Assembly: GCA_022695795.1 (NCBI GenBank)
Contig: MU404085.1
Location: 133,597 to 197,596 of the forward strand
Reading direction: 5' to 3'
DNA length: 64,000 bases
Source: Biscogniauxia marginata
Lineage: Eukaryota; Ascomycota; Sordariomycetes; Xylariales; Xylariaceae
The translations under genes were made by a program, and so were the position numbers. Below, piece after piece: positions 35,666 through 47,407 of this stretch (within the stretch, counting starts at the first letter, position 1; each line of letters opens with the position of its first letter). A model generated the notes under the pieces. That model was given only the letters and a program-made list of their open reading frames with translations, was not told where the DNA came from and did no database searches.

Positions 35666-36073
35666 ATGTTCACCAAAGTCTTGGCTTCGCTCTTCGGCAT
35701 TGCAGCCGTTAACCAGGATAACCAACTCGACGGAACTATTGCGAGAAGAAAGGGTCCATCAGGCGGCCCCCTACTACTCGCAGATGACGGCTCTAGTCAC
35801 GATCTATCGCCACCTGTCATTGGAGCAATCGTTGTCGGGTGTGTCGGAGTCGTCATTGTGGTCATTGTAGCGTTAGCTCGATGCACCGACTGTTTCGCAT
35901 GCTGCCGTACGCACCCTGGGAGAAGTGCGCAGACAGACCACGATACCGAGCAAGGCGTAGTAGGTATCACATCCGGTGGCCAAGCTAGGATCAACCAGCA
36001 ATCAATGAATGGTGTCACCACAATTGAGTCACCTGCGCCGGTAGTACGTCGATCGTCGAGGAGATTCGAGTAA
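35666..36073 (+). CDS. Small single-TM protein with CTDCFACC motif (copy 2)
   Basis: Single exon, 135 aa. It begins MFTKVLASLFGIAAV (possible short signal peptide). A TM helix at ~51-71 (VIGAIVVGCVGVVIVVIVAL) is followed immediately by C73, C76, C79 and C80 in RCTDCFACCRTHPGR. The cytosolic-type tail includes DTEQGV, parallel to DPEQGA in copy 1. Sequence identity between the copies is high only at the start, the TM-Cys junction and this acidic EQG element, so the duplication is old or the rest is fast-evolving. A good core promoter precedes it. A weak GTAAAG at the stop codon could allow an alternative C-terminus. No known family recognised. Confidence 0.72.
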   Translation: MFTKVLASLFGIAAVNQDNQLDGTIARRKGPSGGPLLLADDGSSHDLSPPVIGAIVVGCVGVVIVVIVALARCTDCFACCRTHPGRSAQTDHDTEQGVVGITSGGQARINQQSMNGVTTIESPAPVVRRSSRRFE

Positions 36074-38235
36074 AGATTGGGCAGGCAAAATCCTCAGAGA
36101 TTAATGATAGCATGATCAAGGTTAGTACGTTGTTAGTATTCGAGCGTTATCAAGTAACTAACTTGTAATAGATCGCCATGCTGGTAGTCAGCCTATGAGG
36201 ATATGGGAATGTCAAGGTGACTCTCAACTGAGAATTGTCGTGGCCTGTACTAGTCAAGCCTGCAAGCCGTGAAGAGAACCACAGGTACAGGCCTGCATGG
36301 GGGAAAAATGGAGTGTTTTATAATCAAGAAGATCGCTGGCCATATGTCCCTAGTTCTAGTTCTTCGCGCGATAACTACATTTGTACCCCCCTCTATACAG
36401 ATAAGGTTTACATCGTGACACGTATAATCACATATGTGGGATAACTCCTTACGACTACAACCTTGTAATACATGCTCTAGCCTCATATACCACCGCTGTC
36501 GTAAACCACAACAGCCGTCGTAACAAATAAGAGACAACTCAGAAATGTTCGGCTTGATTAAGCACAGTTCCGCTGTCGCTGCTGTTGTCAGTGCTGTTCA
36601 CAGAGAATGAAAATCTGATAAAGTTTTATTAGGAGGCCTTACACTAATTAGGGGTGTGTGGAGGTGTCTAGTGGCTGTTAAGACTCTACAGGAAACGCAC
36701 TAAGCCCCGAATCAGGGGCAGTGGTCTTTGTCTCCGTCGACTAAGGGACGAACACACGCCCAATCACCAGACGGCTAGCAGCGTAAGTTGTAATTAAATA
36801 AAGAGCGATCATTTTATGGTATGATATAAAAGTTTAGCACTCAGCGAAGCTACCAACTATTAAACTAGTTACTGTGATTTATATCAAGTCGTATTCTCTA
36901 GAAGAACTACATGTAGTCTGGTTGAAAGACTAGTACTGAACTAATCTTTGCCAACATGAATGAGTTCATCATCTCATCTACTGGCTTGTGTGTAAGATTG
37001 TTAATGCTGAACTATATCAGACTTCACGCCTCTCACCCTCTAGGAAGGCACGGCTCATTTCTAGAGTCATGTAGGCTTATGAAACTTCTGCCTTTTATCC
37101 CTTTTACCCCTTTTACCGATTCATCGCCGGGCTGAGCGGCATTCTGTTGAGATGAGACGAAGATGTGAGGATAGGATCAAGTATATTAGTTCAAAGTGAG
37201 TCTAAGTGGGTGGGCTTTATCCACCTATATATATAGATACAGGTGACCAGGGGTCGTTTAGCCCCATATTTCAACAGTATTTAGTATATTCCTAGTATTC
37301 AGTCGTTATTAACTACCTTATGACAGGCAGCCATCCTAGTAAACTATGTGGAGATGGGAAGCCAGCCAGACTGAAGCTTCAGTTTTTATTGCGCATAGGC
37401 AGCTGGATCCCTTGATAGCGCCACTGATTTACTTTTTATGCTTAGGTACCTAGGTATGTATTAGATAATTAACATTATAGTAACTATAAACCCAGAATGA
37501 TGACATGGATAATGTAGTATCCGTCTCGATAAAGTGATGGCGATATTATAATACTTATTCCCCGTCTGTTCGCAGAGGAATCATTTGGGTCTCTTAAACA
37601 AGCTATACAATGGGACTTTAAGTATGGTTACCAACCAGAATTAGGTGGCTTTTGAGAGGGGGTCGATAGCAAAGCTTTCAGGACCAGCTCTAGTCTTGCG
37701 GGATTCCGCGTCAAGGACTGATATGATAGAGGGAAAGCGTGAAAGATCAATATTACTACAGAGAGAACTTTAAAAGGAACTCAGGCTTGAAGGATGCTAG
37801 TTATTATTCGACTGTGGCACTATAAAGTAGTTTCTGTGAATATAGTTTGCGTCAGGGCGCGTGACCCCTGGATAATAAAGTCACTAGGTTTTTATCCCAC
37901 TATCAATCAACTCTGAATTATCGTGTTCAGTCTACATCTTTCTCAACAAGATATACCACCTCGTTACGCCGTTTGACCGGTTTCGTCCAGAGCCTTCTCT
38001 ATATGAACTCGTACGAAAGACTGGCTACACATTATATGTATGAAGTCAATAACAGGGTATAAAAACACGTGACTGCACGGCTCTAATACTCTAGAAGCGT
38101 CTGAGTTATCTACTATCACTCTATGATAATAGTTATATCCATGACTTCTATTACGGTGGGTTTTTGTATATACCCATAGCTGCATGTATATATACATGTA
38201 CCCACAGCAGCCAATGCTCCCTCCTAAGTATCGCA
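36074..38235. other. Intergenic, with a possible tiny gene fragment
   Basis: No supported gene. The start of this gap holds intron-like signals (GTACGT..CTAAC..TAG, 36125-36172), perhaps in the 3' untranslated region of the preceding gene. At 36544-36609 a 21-codon frame starts MFGLIKHSSAVAAVV, reminiscent of the MF-x-K start of the CTDCFACC genes. The rest is unremarkable and mildly AT-rich. Confidence 0.45.
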
Positions 38236-38565
38236 TCAAACCCCATAATCACTCGGTTGATCCGTGGCCTCGTCAGACATCCTAGCTAGTGGGGTTTCCG
38301 GAACGTCGTGATTATGGGGGTGGCTATATGCCTGCATGATACACAGTGTAAGCCCCAAGGCTCCTCCAGCCGTGAGTGATAGTAAGGCTCCAACTACTCG
38401 TATGCCACTATACTCGTCAAGGAGCCCATCAATTGGGTGTGAATATCATAACCTTATCCAGGAAGTCGGAAATACGCCTTCCCGGAAGTAGCTGCCTCTC
38501 TCTAGGAGGCGGCTTGACTTTGAGACTCTTAGCCAGGAATTTCCGAGAACGTTTTCAGTCGGCAT
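38236..38565 (-). CDS. Possible small membrane protein, spliced (uncertain)
   Basis: On the minus strand, 38445-38236 is an open frame of 69 codons with a convincing hydrophobic helix (VVGALLSLTAGGALGLTLCI) and a polar tail (PHNHDVPETPLARMSDEATD). It has no ATG at its 5' side. An upstream frame starting at 38565 (MPTENVLGNSWLRVSKSS) ends in an in-frame TGA at 38446-38448. A 45-bp intron beginning GTTATG near 38454 and ending TATAG near 38410 would join the two in frame and remove that stop. The splice signals are weak, so this may instead be the last exon of another gene or a remnant. It lies 98 bp downstream of the glycosyltransferase stop codon, in the same orientation. Confidence 0.33.
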
Positions 38566-38662
38566 AGTATTCCCTGCGTAGGATACGAGTCTTGAGTCAC
38601 AGCCTGGACCACGACTTCGTAGCCCATCGTGCTCCGCTCTCAAAAGTACGACGGCATGGACC

Positions 38663-40031
38663 TTATGGCAATACCCAGTCCTGGTTGTCACAAGTTGCAT
38701 CCATGCGCTTAGCAAATTCATCAACGCGGTCCATCAACCAGCCCGATGTTGTTTGCTCAGCAGCGGAAACTTTGTGACCTAATCTCAGCACGGAGGATGT
38801 CTTGCAGCTATAGCCAGAGACCGAGAACTGCAAGCAACCGGGTTCTTTCTCGCAAGCGCTACGGCATGCGCCGAATGAACTCTGCGAGGTTTGTTCCTTG
38901 TCCGACAAGTTATCCCACTCTGTCACTTTGGCCTCCATGTGTGGCCGTACGTAGTACCTAAAAACATCGCTGTGACGCAATAGAGTCGAGTTCTGTTTTG
39001 CGTCCAATTTGTTAGCTATGCTGGACTGCAATCTAGACGAAGACACTCACTTCTATATTCCACTTGTGTTCGAATTCGGAGAAGGTGGCATATTCCGATG
39101 GAGGGAGATGATGATAGCTCGAGGCATAATAACACCACGGCTTCCTCGCTGGCCCTCCAAAGGAAGAATCAAAGTCCGTGTCTGCCGGCTCATCTCCCGA
39201 GAGGGTTGGGAACGACCAGCTAAGAGGTATGCCAGCATCTGCCAATGCTTTGCCTAGAACACAATCTCCGGCCCAATGGGCGCCCGTAAAGTCATCATAG
39301 AACTTCAAGTTTGCCCTGCGGTGCTCGACGACCTTCTTCAGCGCCGGATAGGATACTGCAAATCCAGCTCCGCCATACGCGAAAACTACGTCGCCAATTT
39401 GCATCTGCTGGCCCAAGTAGTACGGTTTGGAGGCATCAATGTTCGAAAGCCATGCCAGGACTGTCTTCCAGAGCATGAAGGTATCCGATTCAATAAAGAC
39501 GTACCACTTCATACCTGGCTTAAGACGGAAAGCTTTATCCGCTATAGGCAGAAATTTCCATTTGTCCAATCTCCAACCTGGACTGTCACGCCCGCCATTG
39601 GTGTTCTTCGCAGCCGACCATTGGGCTATTTCTTGAGCAGAAAATGCTTCCCTCCCCTTTCCTTGAAGCCGGTTATAATATTGGAAATCTGGATGGTTCT
39701 CTTTTACTTCGGGATCTACTTCGGCTAAGGCGTCGTATACATGGTGTCCAGTAATGTCTTCCTCGAAATCGGAGAAGATGGCATAGTGCGGAGCGCACCG
39801 CAGCGTGGTCGAGAAATGGGAGGGGAGCTTTTTCGGTGCTTCGGTCGTTCCTGTTCGTAAAATCACGAAGACATCGTCTAATCCCTTGAGGCCGTCGCAC
39901 AAGTCTTCCTGCGACAGGCTAGACTTCGGCTGCCGGAAGGAGAATAGCTGTAGTAGAACAAACAACACCAGTATCACTAGTATGACTCGAGTCGGCGAAC
40001 GTGGGCATATTGAAGATAACGGAGGTAGCAT
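38663..40031 (-). CDS. Type II membrane glycosyltransferase (GT31/fringe-like) with C-terminal Cys domain
   Basis: Two exons, 40031-39051 and 38992-38663 (intron 38993-39050, GTGAGT, branch GCTAAC, CAG), 436 aa. The frame is open for 10 codons before the first ATG at 40031. One signal-anchor helix (~15-31, VILVILVLFVLLQLF) follows a short basic N-terminus, as in Golgi glycosyltransferases. The catalytic part has DDVFVILRTGTTEAP, WKFLPIADKAF and a metal-binding DxD-like ESDTF at ~181-185 (preceded by WYVFI), then YLGQQMQIGD, FAYGGAGFAVS and HWAGDCVLG. The C-terminal ~100 residues form a Cys domain (C370, C374, C380, C390: CRSACEKEPGCLQF) resembling PAN/apple folds. The acceptor is unknown; a beta-1,3-type transferase is the family expectation. 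Confidence 0.85.
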
Positions 40032-41826
40032 TTTACGGTCGTTGGTATCGAAGCGGGACAATACGTTGACATTAATCAGGGAAGGTAGAATTGGTTACAG
40101 AAAAGCGACCGGGCTTCTTCTGTGAATTCGAAAACAAAGTCGCAAACAACCGCGTCTCAAACTAGCCGCGCCCAAGCAATGGGAATAAGGGAGCCTCAAA
40201 CAAAAAGCAATCTTCCAAACAACAATACAGGCTATGCAGAATCTTTCTCAATGAAAAGAGCCGCGTTTTAGAGTAAGAAGCGTCAAGCCATGCGAAAAAA
40301 TATTTAGGAAGACACCTAAGCTTGCAGCGAGTCAGGAGTACGCTACTTTCGGGATAGACGGTGATCATTGCAGGGCATTCGTCACCGGCGGGGATTATGG
40401 GCAAGATCCTGACGTTTGGACCCATTCGTGGTGCCGTTTTGTTCAGAGTGCCAATGAGATTTCGTGGCTCACGCGGTGATCGTCCTATCCATTAAATTAA
40501 GCACTAGAGCGCTGACCTGATTTCCGGGACAGATAAGCCGCACTCGACGTTAACAAAGAGATTATTTATGTAGGTATGTAGTACTGTCATGTAGCCTCGA
40601 CAGCCAGTTCCGATACCGTGGGATAGCTTGGTTCTAAATTCAGAATCCAACAAACTGTTCCTAAATATGGGGGTAAGATTTTCATTCCTTTGGACACTTC
40701 TTGGCTGCAAATCTTTGGAGTTGATTGGTCAAGCTCTACCAGGGTATAAGTACCTACCCAAGCACACTTTACTATCGGATAGGCGATGAAGAACTACCTA
40801 GGATTACCGACGTTTGAGTAAAAGAATTCGTGGTTTACATATGCTGGATATACTCTAGGTATTCTGATACAATAACGACTTGAGTTCACAGTTTGATTTC
40901 AGAGTATCAAGTAATTATTGCTAAATAGGGGACCTGCAGCTTCATTTTTGTTCGATCTATGACTAAGCAACGGTGGAAATCTTTCACCTATTCCCATTTC
41001 CGCGGTCCTCGTATGATAACGTGCTAAGCAAGTCGTGCTATGGACAAAACCGGTAAGGCTTCCGACGTATGTACGTATGTCTCAGTTCTGAAAATTGCGA
41101 TGTTCCCGGGCACTTGGCCGGACTAAGCTGGCCTATCGCTTAGGTGCCTTGACTAACTAGTCGGTGTTACTTCGTATATGAATCGCTATTGCAGTACTTA
41201 TAAGCCTCAATTGGAAAGGAGGACGAATAGGATGGACTCTTGAAGCACCCCTTATCAATATAAATGCATCTTCCTAGAATATATGTGTCTCATCCCAATA
41301 GAATTCCTAGACTGGCGAGGCTGAACTACCTAAAAGTCCCGCAGAACAATACTCTTGAGTTTTTAAAAGGTATTGGTTGACAACGCCTTGTGAAGTTACA
41401 ACACCAGTTCGCCACGACTCGAGTCAACGTAATAGTTTACTAAATCAATTTCTTACTGTCTTCTATCATTCTGATGGACCTGTTTAATTCATCCAAGGTT
41501 CCTTTGAGGCTTTATAAGAGCGTGTACTTGTCTCGGTCGTTGGGTGGGGAGGTGGCTATACCGGCTGAGAATTGATGGAAAAGAAAAGCCACAACCAATC
41601 CTCAATGGAACAGATCTAGTAGAACCTGAAAAGATGTAGTACGGAAACACCCATGCCTCTTGAGCTTATTTTGACCCAAACTCTCTTTGGATTACCACTC
41701 GAGATTACTCAGTCAACTCAACCTATTTATTATTCTTAGTTGGAGGCTTGGGGTATTTGTCGACGTTGGTAGACTTCCCCAGGAGCCTATAGATATTGAG
41801 TGCTCCTAATCTACCTAACTGAGACG
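40032..41826. other. Intergenic, divergent promoter region
   Basis: Lies between the minus-strand glycosyltransferase and the plus-strand surface-protein gene. No gene recognised. Open frames at 40162-40425 and 40504-40710 have no family resemblance. Confidence 0.55.
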
Positions 41827-42795
41827 ATGGTGCGGTTGTATCCAACACTTCTATTTCCTTTACTAAGTACGACCGCGTTTTGTCAAGATGATTACCCGGG
41901 CCCAGGAGAGCCGGCATGGAAGTTCTACGACGGATTCTTTTCCGAGACAAAAGGCACAATCTCAACATATCGCGAAGGAGCAACAATGAATGTTAGTTGG
42001 TCTACGATCTATGAAACTTCAAACCTATATCTGATTATCGGCTGGGTGTTCGCTTCTCCTGTTCAACTAACAAGTTCGTTAAATACCTTGAACAATCGGG
42101 CACGGTTATGCAAGGCTAAGAATATAAACAACAGCCAACACTGCCCAGCAGTGGTACCAATGGAATGTTGAGGCCACCTCATCCAATGCGTCGGAAATCT
42201 ACGCATTTCTAATCGTCGACGCAGGAGGAACTACCGATGATCAGTGGAATGAAGGTTTCCTCAGCGCAACCTTCTGGGTCAGCGGTGATAAATCCAGCAC
42301 TTCTTCGTCGATGTCTATTGTTACTATTTCCACATCCGCTATGATTCCAGAAGGCACATCAACAAGTATGTACCCAATATTTCTGTACCACCCATCATAC
42401 TCTTCTAATATCTATTAGATGAAGCCACCGTTACCTCTACCAACCCAACAGCGGATTCCGGAGACGAACCCGGTCTATCAGAGGGTAGTAGAGTTGGAGT
42501 TGGAGTCGGAGTTGGAGTCGGAGCTTTAGGGATTGTGGCACTTCTCGCCGCAGTTTGGTTCTGGAGGAGGTCAAAGAAGAGCGCAGGCAAGAATGCCGAT
42601 GTGCAACAGCCTTTCGTGTCGTATAATGGGAACCCCGTCACATACATCGCAACTCCACAGACATACAATTCTTCCCCACAGGTCTATGCCGGGACTCCGC
42701 AACCATACGATCCGCATGCACCTGGTGGCTCCTACAAGCCTGTGGAGATGGAGAGCGAATATAGGGGTACTGAGCTGGACGCTGGACAGGGATAA
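41827..42795 (+). CDS. Secreted Ser/Thr-rich single-pass surface protein
   Basis: Three exons: 41827-42073, 42135-42365, 42419-42795, 284 aa. Signal peptide ~1-19 (MVRLYPTLLFPLLSTTAFC). The ectodomain has TMNVSWSTIYE, LYLIIGW, QQWYQWNVEATSS and a Ser/Thr-rich stalk with several N-glycosylation sequons. A Gly/Val TM helix at ~185-207 (GVGALGIVALLAAVWFW) is followed by RRSKKS and a ~70-residue Pro/Tyr-rich cytosolic tail. Intron 1 has an unusual GTTCGT donor; without it the frame runs into a stop at 42169. The architecture resembles fungal wall-sensor-like (Mid2/Wsc-style) or plasma-membrane surface proteins, but no defining domain such as WSC was seen. A repeated GTTGGAGTCGGA codes the Val/Gly run at the TM start. 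Confidence 0.8.
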
Positions 42796-43484
42796 GGCTT
42801 CACACCGGAGCCGTATTAGGCCCCCGCCTATGACCAACTTAGGTTAGGACAAAGGACTACTGCATGGCTTCAGTTTGGAGAGTAAAATATCACGAGATTC
42901 GGAAGTATGTTCCTGGTGATATACTCCTAAATACATTAATCACTTTGTTGTACCTTAGATAGCCTTCTGAAATCTACAACAATGATTATCATCGTGAACG
43001 AGCCCTTCCAATATCGTCGGATTCGTCTAGACTCTAGGCTAATCTTACTTTCAAACAAATATGACTCAGTAGTATAGGATGTATGCTACTCACTCGCATA
43101 AGTATTAGGAGTGGTTTTGGCAGCCTCGATCCTTTCCCCTCTTATATACCGATGCTATATACGGCTACCATCTGCGCTGCTCCTCAGTTATGACCTTTAA
43201 CTAACAGCGGAAGTCATCAGCACCTATCCTACGAGAGAGAAGCATCGACTTTTGGGTGAATGAGAGAACCCGTGGTTAAGTGCAGGAGGAAAATATCAAC
43301 ATTTTAAATCATCATTTACAATATGACCTATACACTTTGGGTATCATGCAACCATATATCTCAGGATTTCGTTGTTCAACATAAATTCACCCACCCAAGC
43401 CAATCCTCTCTATTATGCCAGGGTTTCCTGTAGGATGACATCATTAACCACAGGTAGAACCTTGTTCTACTCAACAACAACCTA
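42796..43484. other. Convergent intergenic gap
   Basis: Lies between the 3' ends of the surface-protein and MFS genes. No gene seen. Confidence 0.65.
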
Positions 43485-45277
43485 TCATATCTCAACTGCT
43501 GTTGTTTTGACTTGAGAGGCTCTTCGACCCTCGTGCACTTTGCGATCTGCAGCGAGAGTCTGGGCAAATTTGGATCGCTCGCGAATAATCGGGCCCTTCC
43601 AGTAGAATACGTAAATGGGAATCGTGACCAATAGGGCTAGACAACCCAGTATGGTGCTTGCGTATGGCAAGGGCCGGGGCTCAAGGTTTGAATAGAGAGG
43701 CGAGGCATACATGGCGGAGATACCGGCTAAAAAGTCGCGGGCGAAGCCGTTTCCTCCGGTGGCAGAGGCCGAGTATGGTCCATAAGACGCGATCATGTAG
43801 TCGATAGTAGCATGATATATGGCGTAATTGGCAGCTCCGATCATAGCACCAAAGATGGTTGGCACGATCCAAGGGATTGGTGGTCCTGTACTAGTCCAAG
43901 CGAAGCAGAAGAGCCCAATTGGCTCCAGGGGTGCCATAAACAGCAACCATTTGAGACGACGTTCGGGTCGTAGTGAGTCAGGATTCTTCTTCCGGATGTG
44001 ATTATCCCGCGCGATCCACGGGAAGAAGCTGAAGTATGCCAAGACATATCCGATTTCGACGGCCCAGAATGCCCAGCCAAGTTGGGTTGGAGTGAAGCCG
44101 TACTAAGAGTTGAGAGTTAGCAGTTATTATAGTACATCCAAGTCTAGTCTACTTACCTGGTCGTATACGGGTTGCCAACCCTCGAAAAAGGTAAATATGA
44201 GAGCGTCAGAGAAACCAGAGAGAAGTGACAGGCAGAGAACAATTGGCTCGCGAACAAACATGACGAAAGGTCGGCACCAAATTTCGAGAAATTCCTTCAT
44301 GTCTACCCGGGGCTTCTTGACCTCATTCGGACCTAGGAATGATCAGTAAGTTGTATGGAGATAACATGAACAGTCTAGGGTAACATACCATAGAGATTCT
44401 TGTCATCGGGATCACCCTTACCCTCCAACGCAGCCGTTCTCCTCCTCTTGGCGATCTTATCCATCATAACAGTCGTTCGGGTCTCGGGAACGAGGAAGAA
44501 GTGGGATATTTGTGTGACTCCTCCGACCACGAGTTGCATCCAGAAGATCCAGTTCAGACCAAGACGTTCCTGGATGATACCAGAGAATACAGCACCGATC
44601 GTGGAACCTCCGACCGAAGACAACACGACATATGCCACGGCGTATTGCTGATCGTCAGCCTCCCACATGTCAGCCACCATACCCAAGGTAACCGAACCGC
44701 CAGCCGAAGAGAGACCGATGAGAGCGCGCCCGACAAAGATGCTAGCTAGGTTAGGGGCAAGAGCGCAAGGAAGCTGCCAAATATTACAGAGCCCAAGGCT
44801 GAGCTGTAATATTGGCCAGCGACCAAACTCCTCTGACCAAGGAGCCCACAGTTCGCAACTGTTGCCGGTTAGATAGGGTCACGCTGGGTAGTCTTGTCCA
44901 AGTACCTACCCAAATGCATAAAACACCAGCATGATCATTTGAGATATCCGTGCATATTGTTTTGACACGCCGTACTTCTCTGTAATTGGCGTAATAGCGC
45001 CGGTGATGACGGAGGAGTTAAAGTTCATCGACATTTGAACCAGGAAGATGTTGGTCAAGATAAGCCACTTCTTCCATGTTGGAAATTTGAAACCTAGCTC
45101 ATCATAGCAATCATCTTCTATAAGGATTCTCTTGCCCGACTCGGTTCGTTTTGGTCCTTCGAGCTTTTCCTCAACTTCCTCGCGCGCGGGGAGGTCACTC
45201 TCGCGCTCGACCTTCTTCTCGGGGTCATCAATTCCTGATATGCTCCCCGATCGATTGTGTTCGACCTTCTCGTCCAT
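43485..45277 (-). CDS. MFS transporter, DHA1-type
   Basis: Four exons: 45277-44910, 44858-44389, 44332-44157, 44102-43485, 543 aa. All three introns (51, 56 and 54 bp) have good signals (GTAGGT, GTATGT, GTAAGT). The N-terminal ~80 residues are charged and cytosolic (ERESDLPAREEVEEKLEGPK). About 12 TM helices follow, including WLILTNIFLVQMSMNFNSS, a GRALIGLSSAGGS turn, a central basic loop (KRRRTAALEGKGDPDDK) and a conserved C-terminal block GPYSASATGGNGFARD. That block and the N-terminal LGFKFPTWKKW element are characteristic of the fungal drug:H+ antiporter 1 (DHA1) group. Plasma-membrane export of drugs, polyamines or metabolites is the family expectation; the substrate cannot be read from sequence. 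No biosynthetic gene is adjacent. Confidence 0.9.
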
Positions 45278-47242
45278 GATGCCGGCGTGTTATTCAAAAC
45301 TATAGGAAGGGCTGAAGTTAGTGTCCCTTCTATCCCAATTCTCGCTTTGTCTGAGACTGATCTAGGGAACACGAGCAGAATTTTAGTGAAATTGAGACAC
45401 AAAGAAAGCTCAACGAGGTGGTCCAGGAGTTTTAAATATGTGACATTCCATTAGTCCTTTAAGGCTAGATATGATAAACGAACGGTTCCGGGAAACGTTG
45501 TGTGCAGAATGACAAGTGCCAAGCAGCCACATGTGAGACCCGACCCATCTTCCCCGCGGAAGATGGGCCAAAAGAACGACGGAAGGGAGAGGCATTTTCC
45601 TAGTGTCATCAGCCTATAACAAATACTATGAGCCTTGGGGAATCACGCGAGGCTGGTGACGAGTTTGACATCGCAAACTGTTGTTCGATCTTCGATCTCA
45701 TCGATTGTACCGTTGCGGCCGACCCAAATTTGTTGCGTCAGAGTCCCATTGCCCGGGACGGGAGTCTTTAGCGTCGCCGCAAATCCCACGGCCGGCCAAT
45801 TAGGGGGGAGTATCGGTGAAAACAAGCTTATAATATGATGTCAAGGGGATACTAAGGAAATCCTAGGAAACGCCGGTACTGCCTATAAAGGAAATCCGAG
45901 GTCGCAATCAAGTCGAGGCGTCTTACAAAATTCCATCCTAAACTCAAGTCCATATCGATGCGCAAACATGTAAAGTCGATGGACACCCTTCTGACGGTCG
46001 CACGGCCCCCGATCCGAGAGAGCCGACTACAGTATCCAATTAGGAATTCATGCTATCCGCTTATGAAAATTTCGGGCAGGTGGTCAAGCGTGATTCAGCC
46101 CTGTCTTCCGTCATTTCAAGGACACGCAGACATAGGTAGCACTTGGATAAATATCTACTTAAATGAGTATATATTTAGAGAAGGCTACCCTCCTCCGAGT
46201 AGTAACATTTAATATTTATGCCTACCGTTAACAACTACAGTACAGAATAATTAATTGGCGCCACACTGATTCTAGATAGCAGGCTCCGGTTAAGTCAATA
46301 GGATGCTACGTCTTGTGTGTCCTAACTGCATGGAAGAAGGAATGATCTGTTGAAATATAAGCCTCACTAATCTAAGGCGCATAACACATTTTTCCTAAAA
46401 TCAACATGATCAATAACATCTCAGACTAATGCATAATACAGCCTTGACAATTTCATCGGAGTATCACCTGCATCAGGACTGACAACTCAGTGAGTGATGA
46501 TAGTGGAGTGTTGGCTGATACTCAGAACGATCCCTCCCTATCGAGCCAACCAGCTCCGCGTCTTGCTTGTGGCGGTGGGACGTAAGTAAGGGGTCTGCCT
46601 TCACATACCCCGTTGTCTCCGAGAGATCTCCAAGTTGTCCGCCCCAGTTGCCCGGGAAATTCTCGAAGACTACTGCTGAGTGAGAAAGTCGGCGTTTTTG
46701 GGACAACGCGACAGACTAGAAATTTAGATGTTCTAATTATTGAGATGCGACGTAGTGGTGAAATAGGATAAAGTATAGTGGTCCAAGGTAAGAGGCTAGG
46801 TAGGTAGGCGAAGCCCAATCATTAGTTATATATAGGTATACAGGAGTCCATGCGTAGGGCCGCACACAGAGGCTATGCCCCATTTTTCAACACTACACTA
46901 ATCACCAAGGTTATTGGAATGTGCAACCGACCAGATCTCGCCGGGACGCATCTACGTATCTCATAATGAATGTTCATATATACATATTCGAGCAATACAT
47001 TATGGAGCTACAGTGAATCGCATTATCAGATGGTATGTATGCATCTGGGCGCTCCGGGAAAAAGATAATAATCATAAAGGGGACAAAGGTGATCCTATAC
47101 TCGAGAGATGTGTGAACGACTGACGATACTGTTTACAAAACGCCCTCTGAGTTCTTTTCGGAAAAGCGCAAGTGATTTTTGACAACGAAACTGTTCCCCT
47201 ACAAACGTTCCCTCTAAGAGATATGGCTCCCGGTCTTCAGTC
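45278..47242. other. Intergenic, no gene recognised
   Basis: Upstream region of the MFS gene and of the double-zinc-cluster gene. Frames at 45643-45838, 45958-46212 and 46473-46818 overlap on both strands or lack any family resemblance. Confidence 0.5.
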
Positions 47243-47250
47243 TATATAAA
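47243..47250 (+). promoter_or_regulatory. TATA box of the double-cluster gene
   Basis: TATATAAA lies about 160 bp upstream of the ATG at 47408, followed by T/C-rich sequence. It supports the gene call at 47408-48262. Confidence 0.5.
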
Positions 47251-47407
47251 TGGCTCTTTGTTGCTCTTTTGAAATCGAAATTGACACAACCTACCGACCA
47301 GGATAGAAAACCTCGAGGTATAAACCTACCAGACCAACTCGTCAGGCTACGCGTAAGTTCATCTTGATATCGCATCAATCCCCCAATAGACGTCCCTGGT
47401 CTCCATA

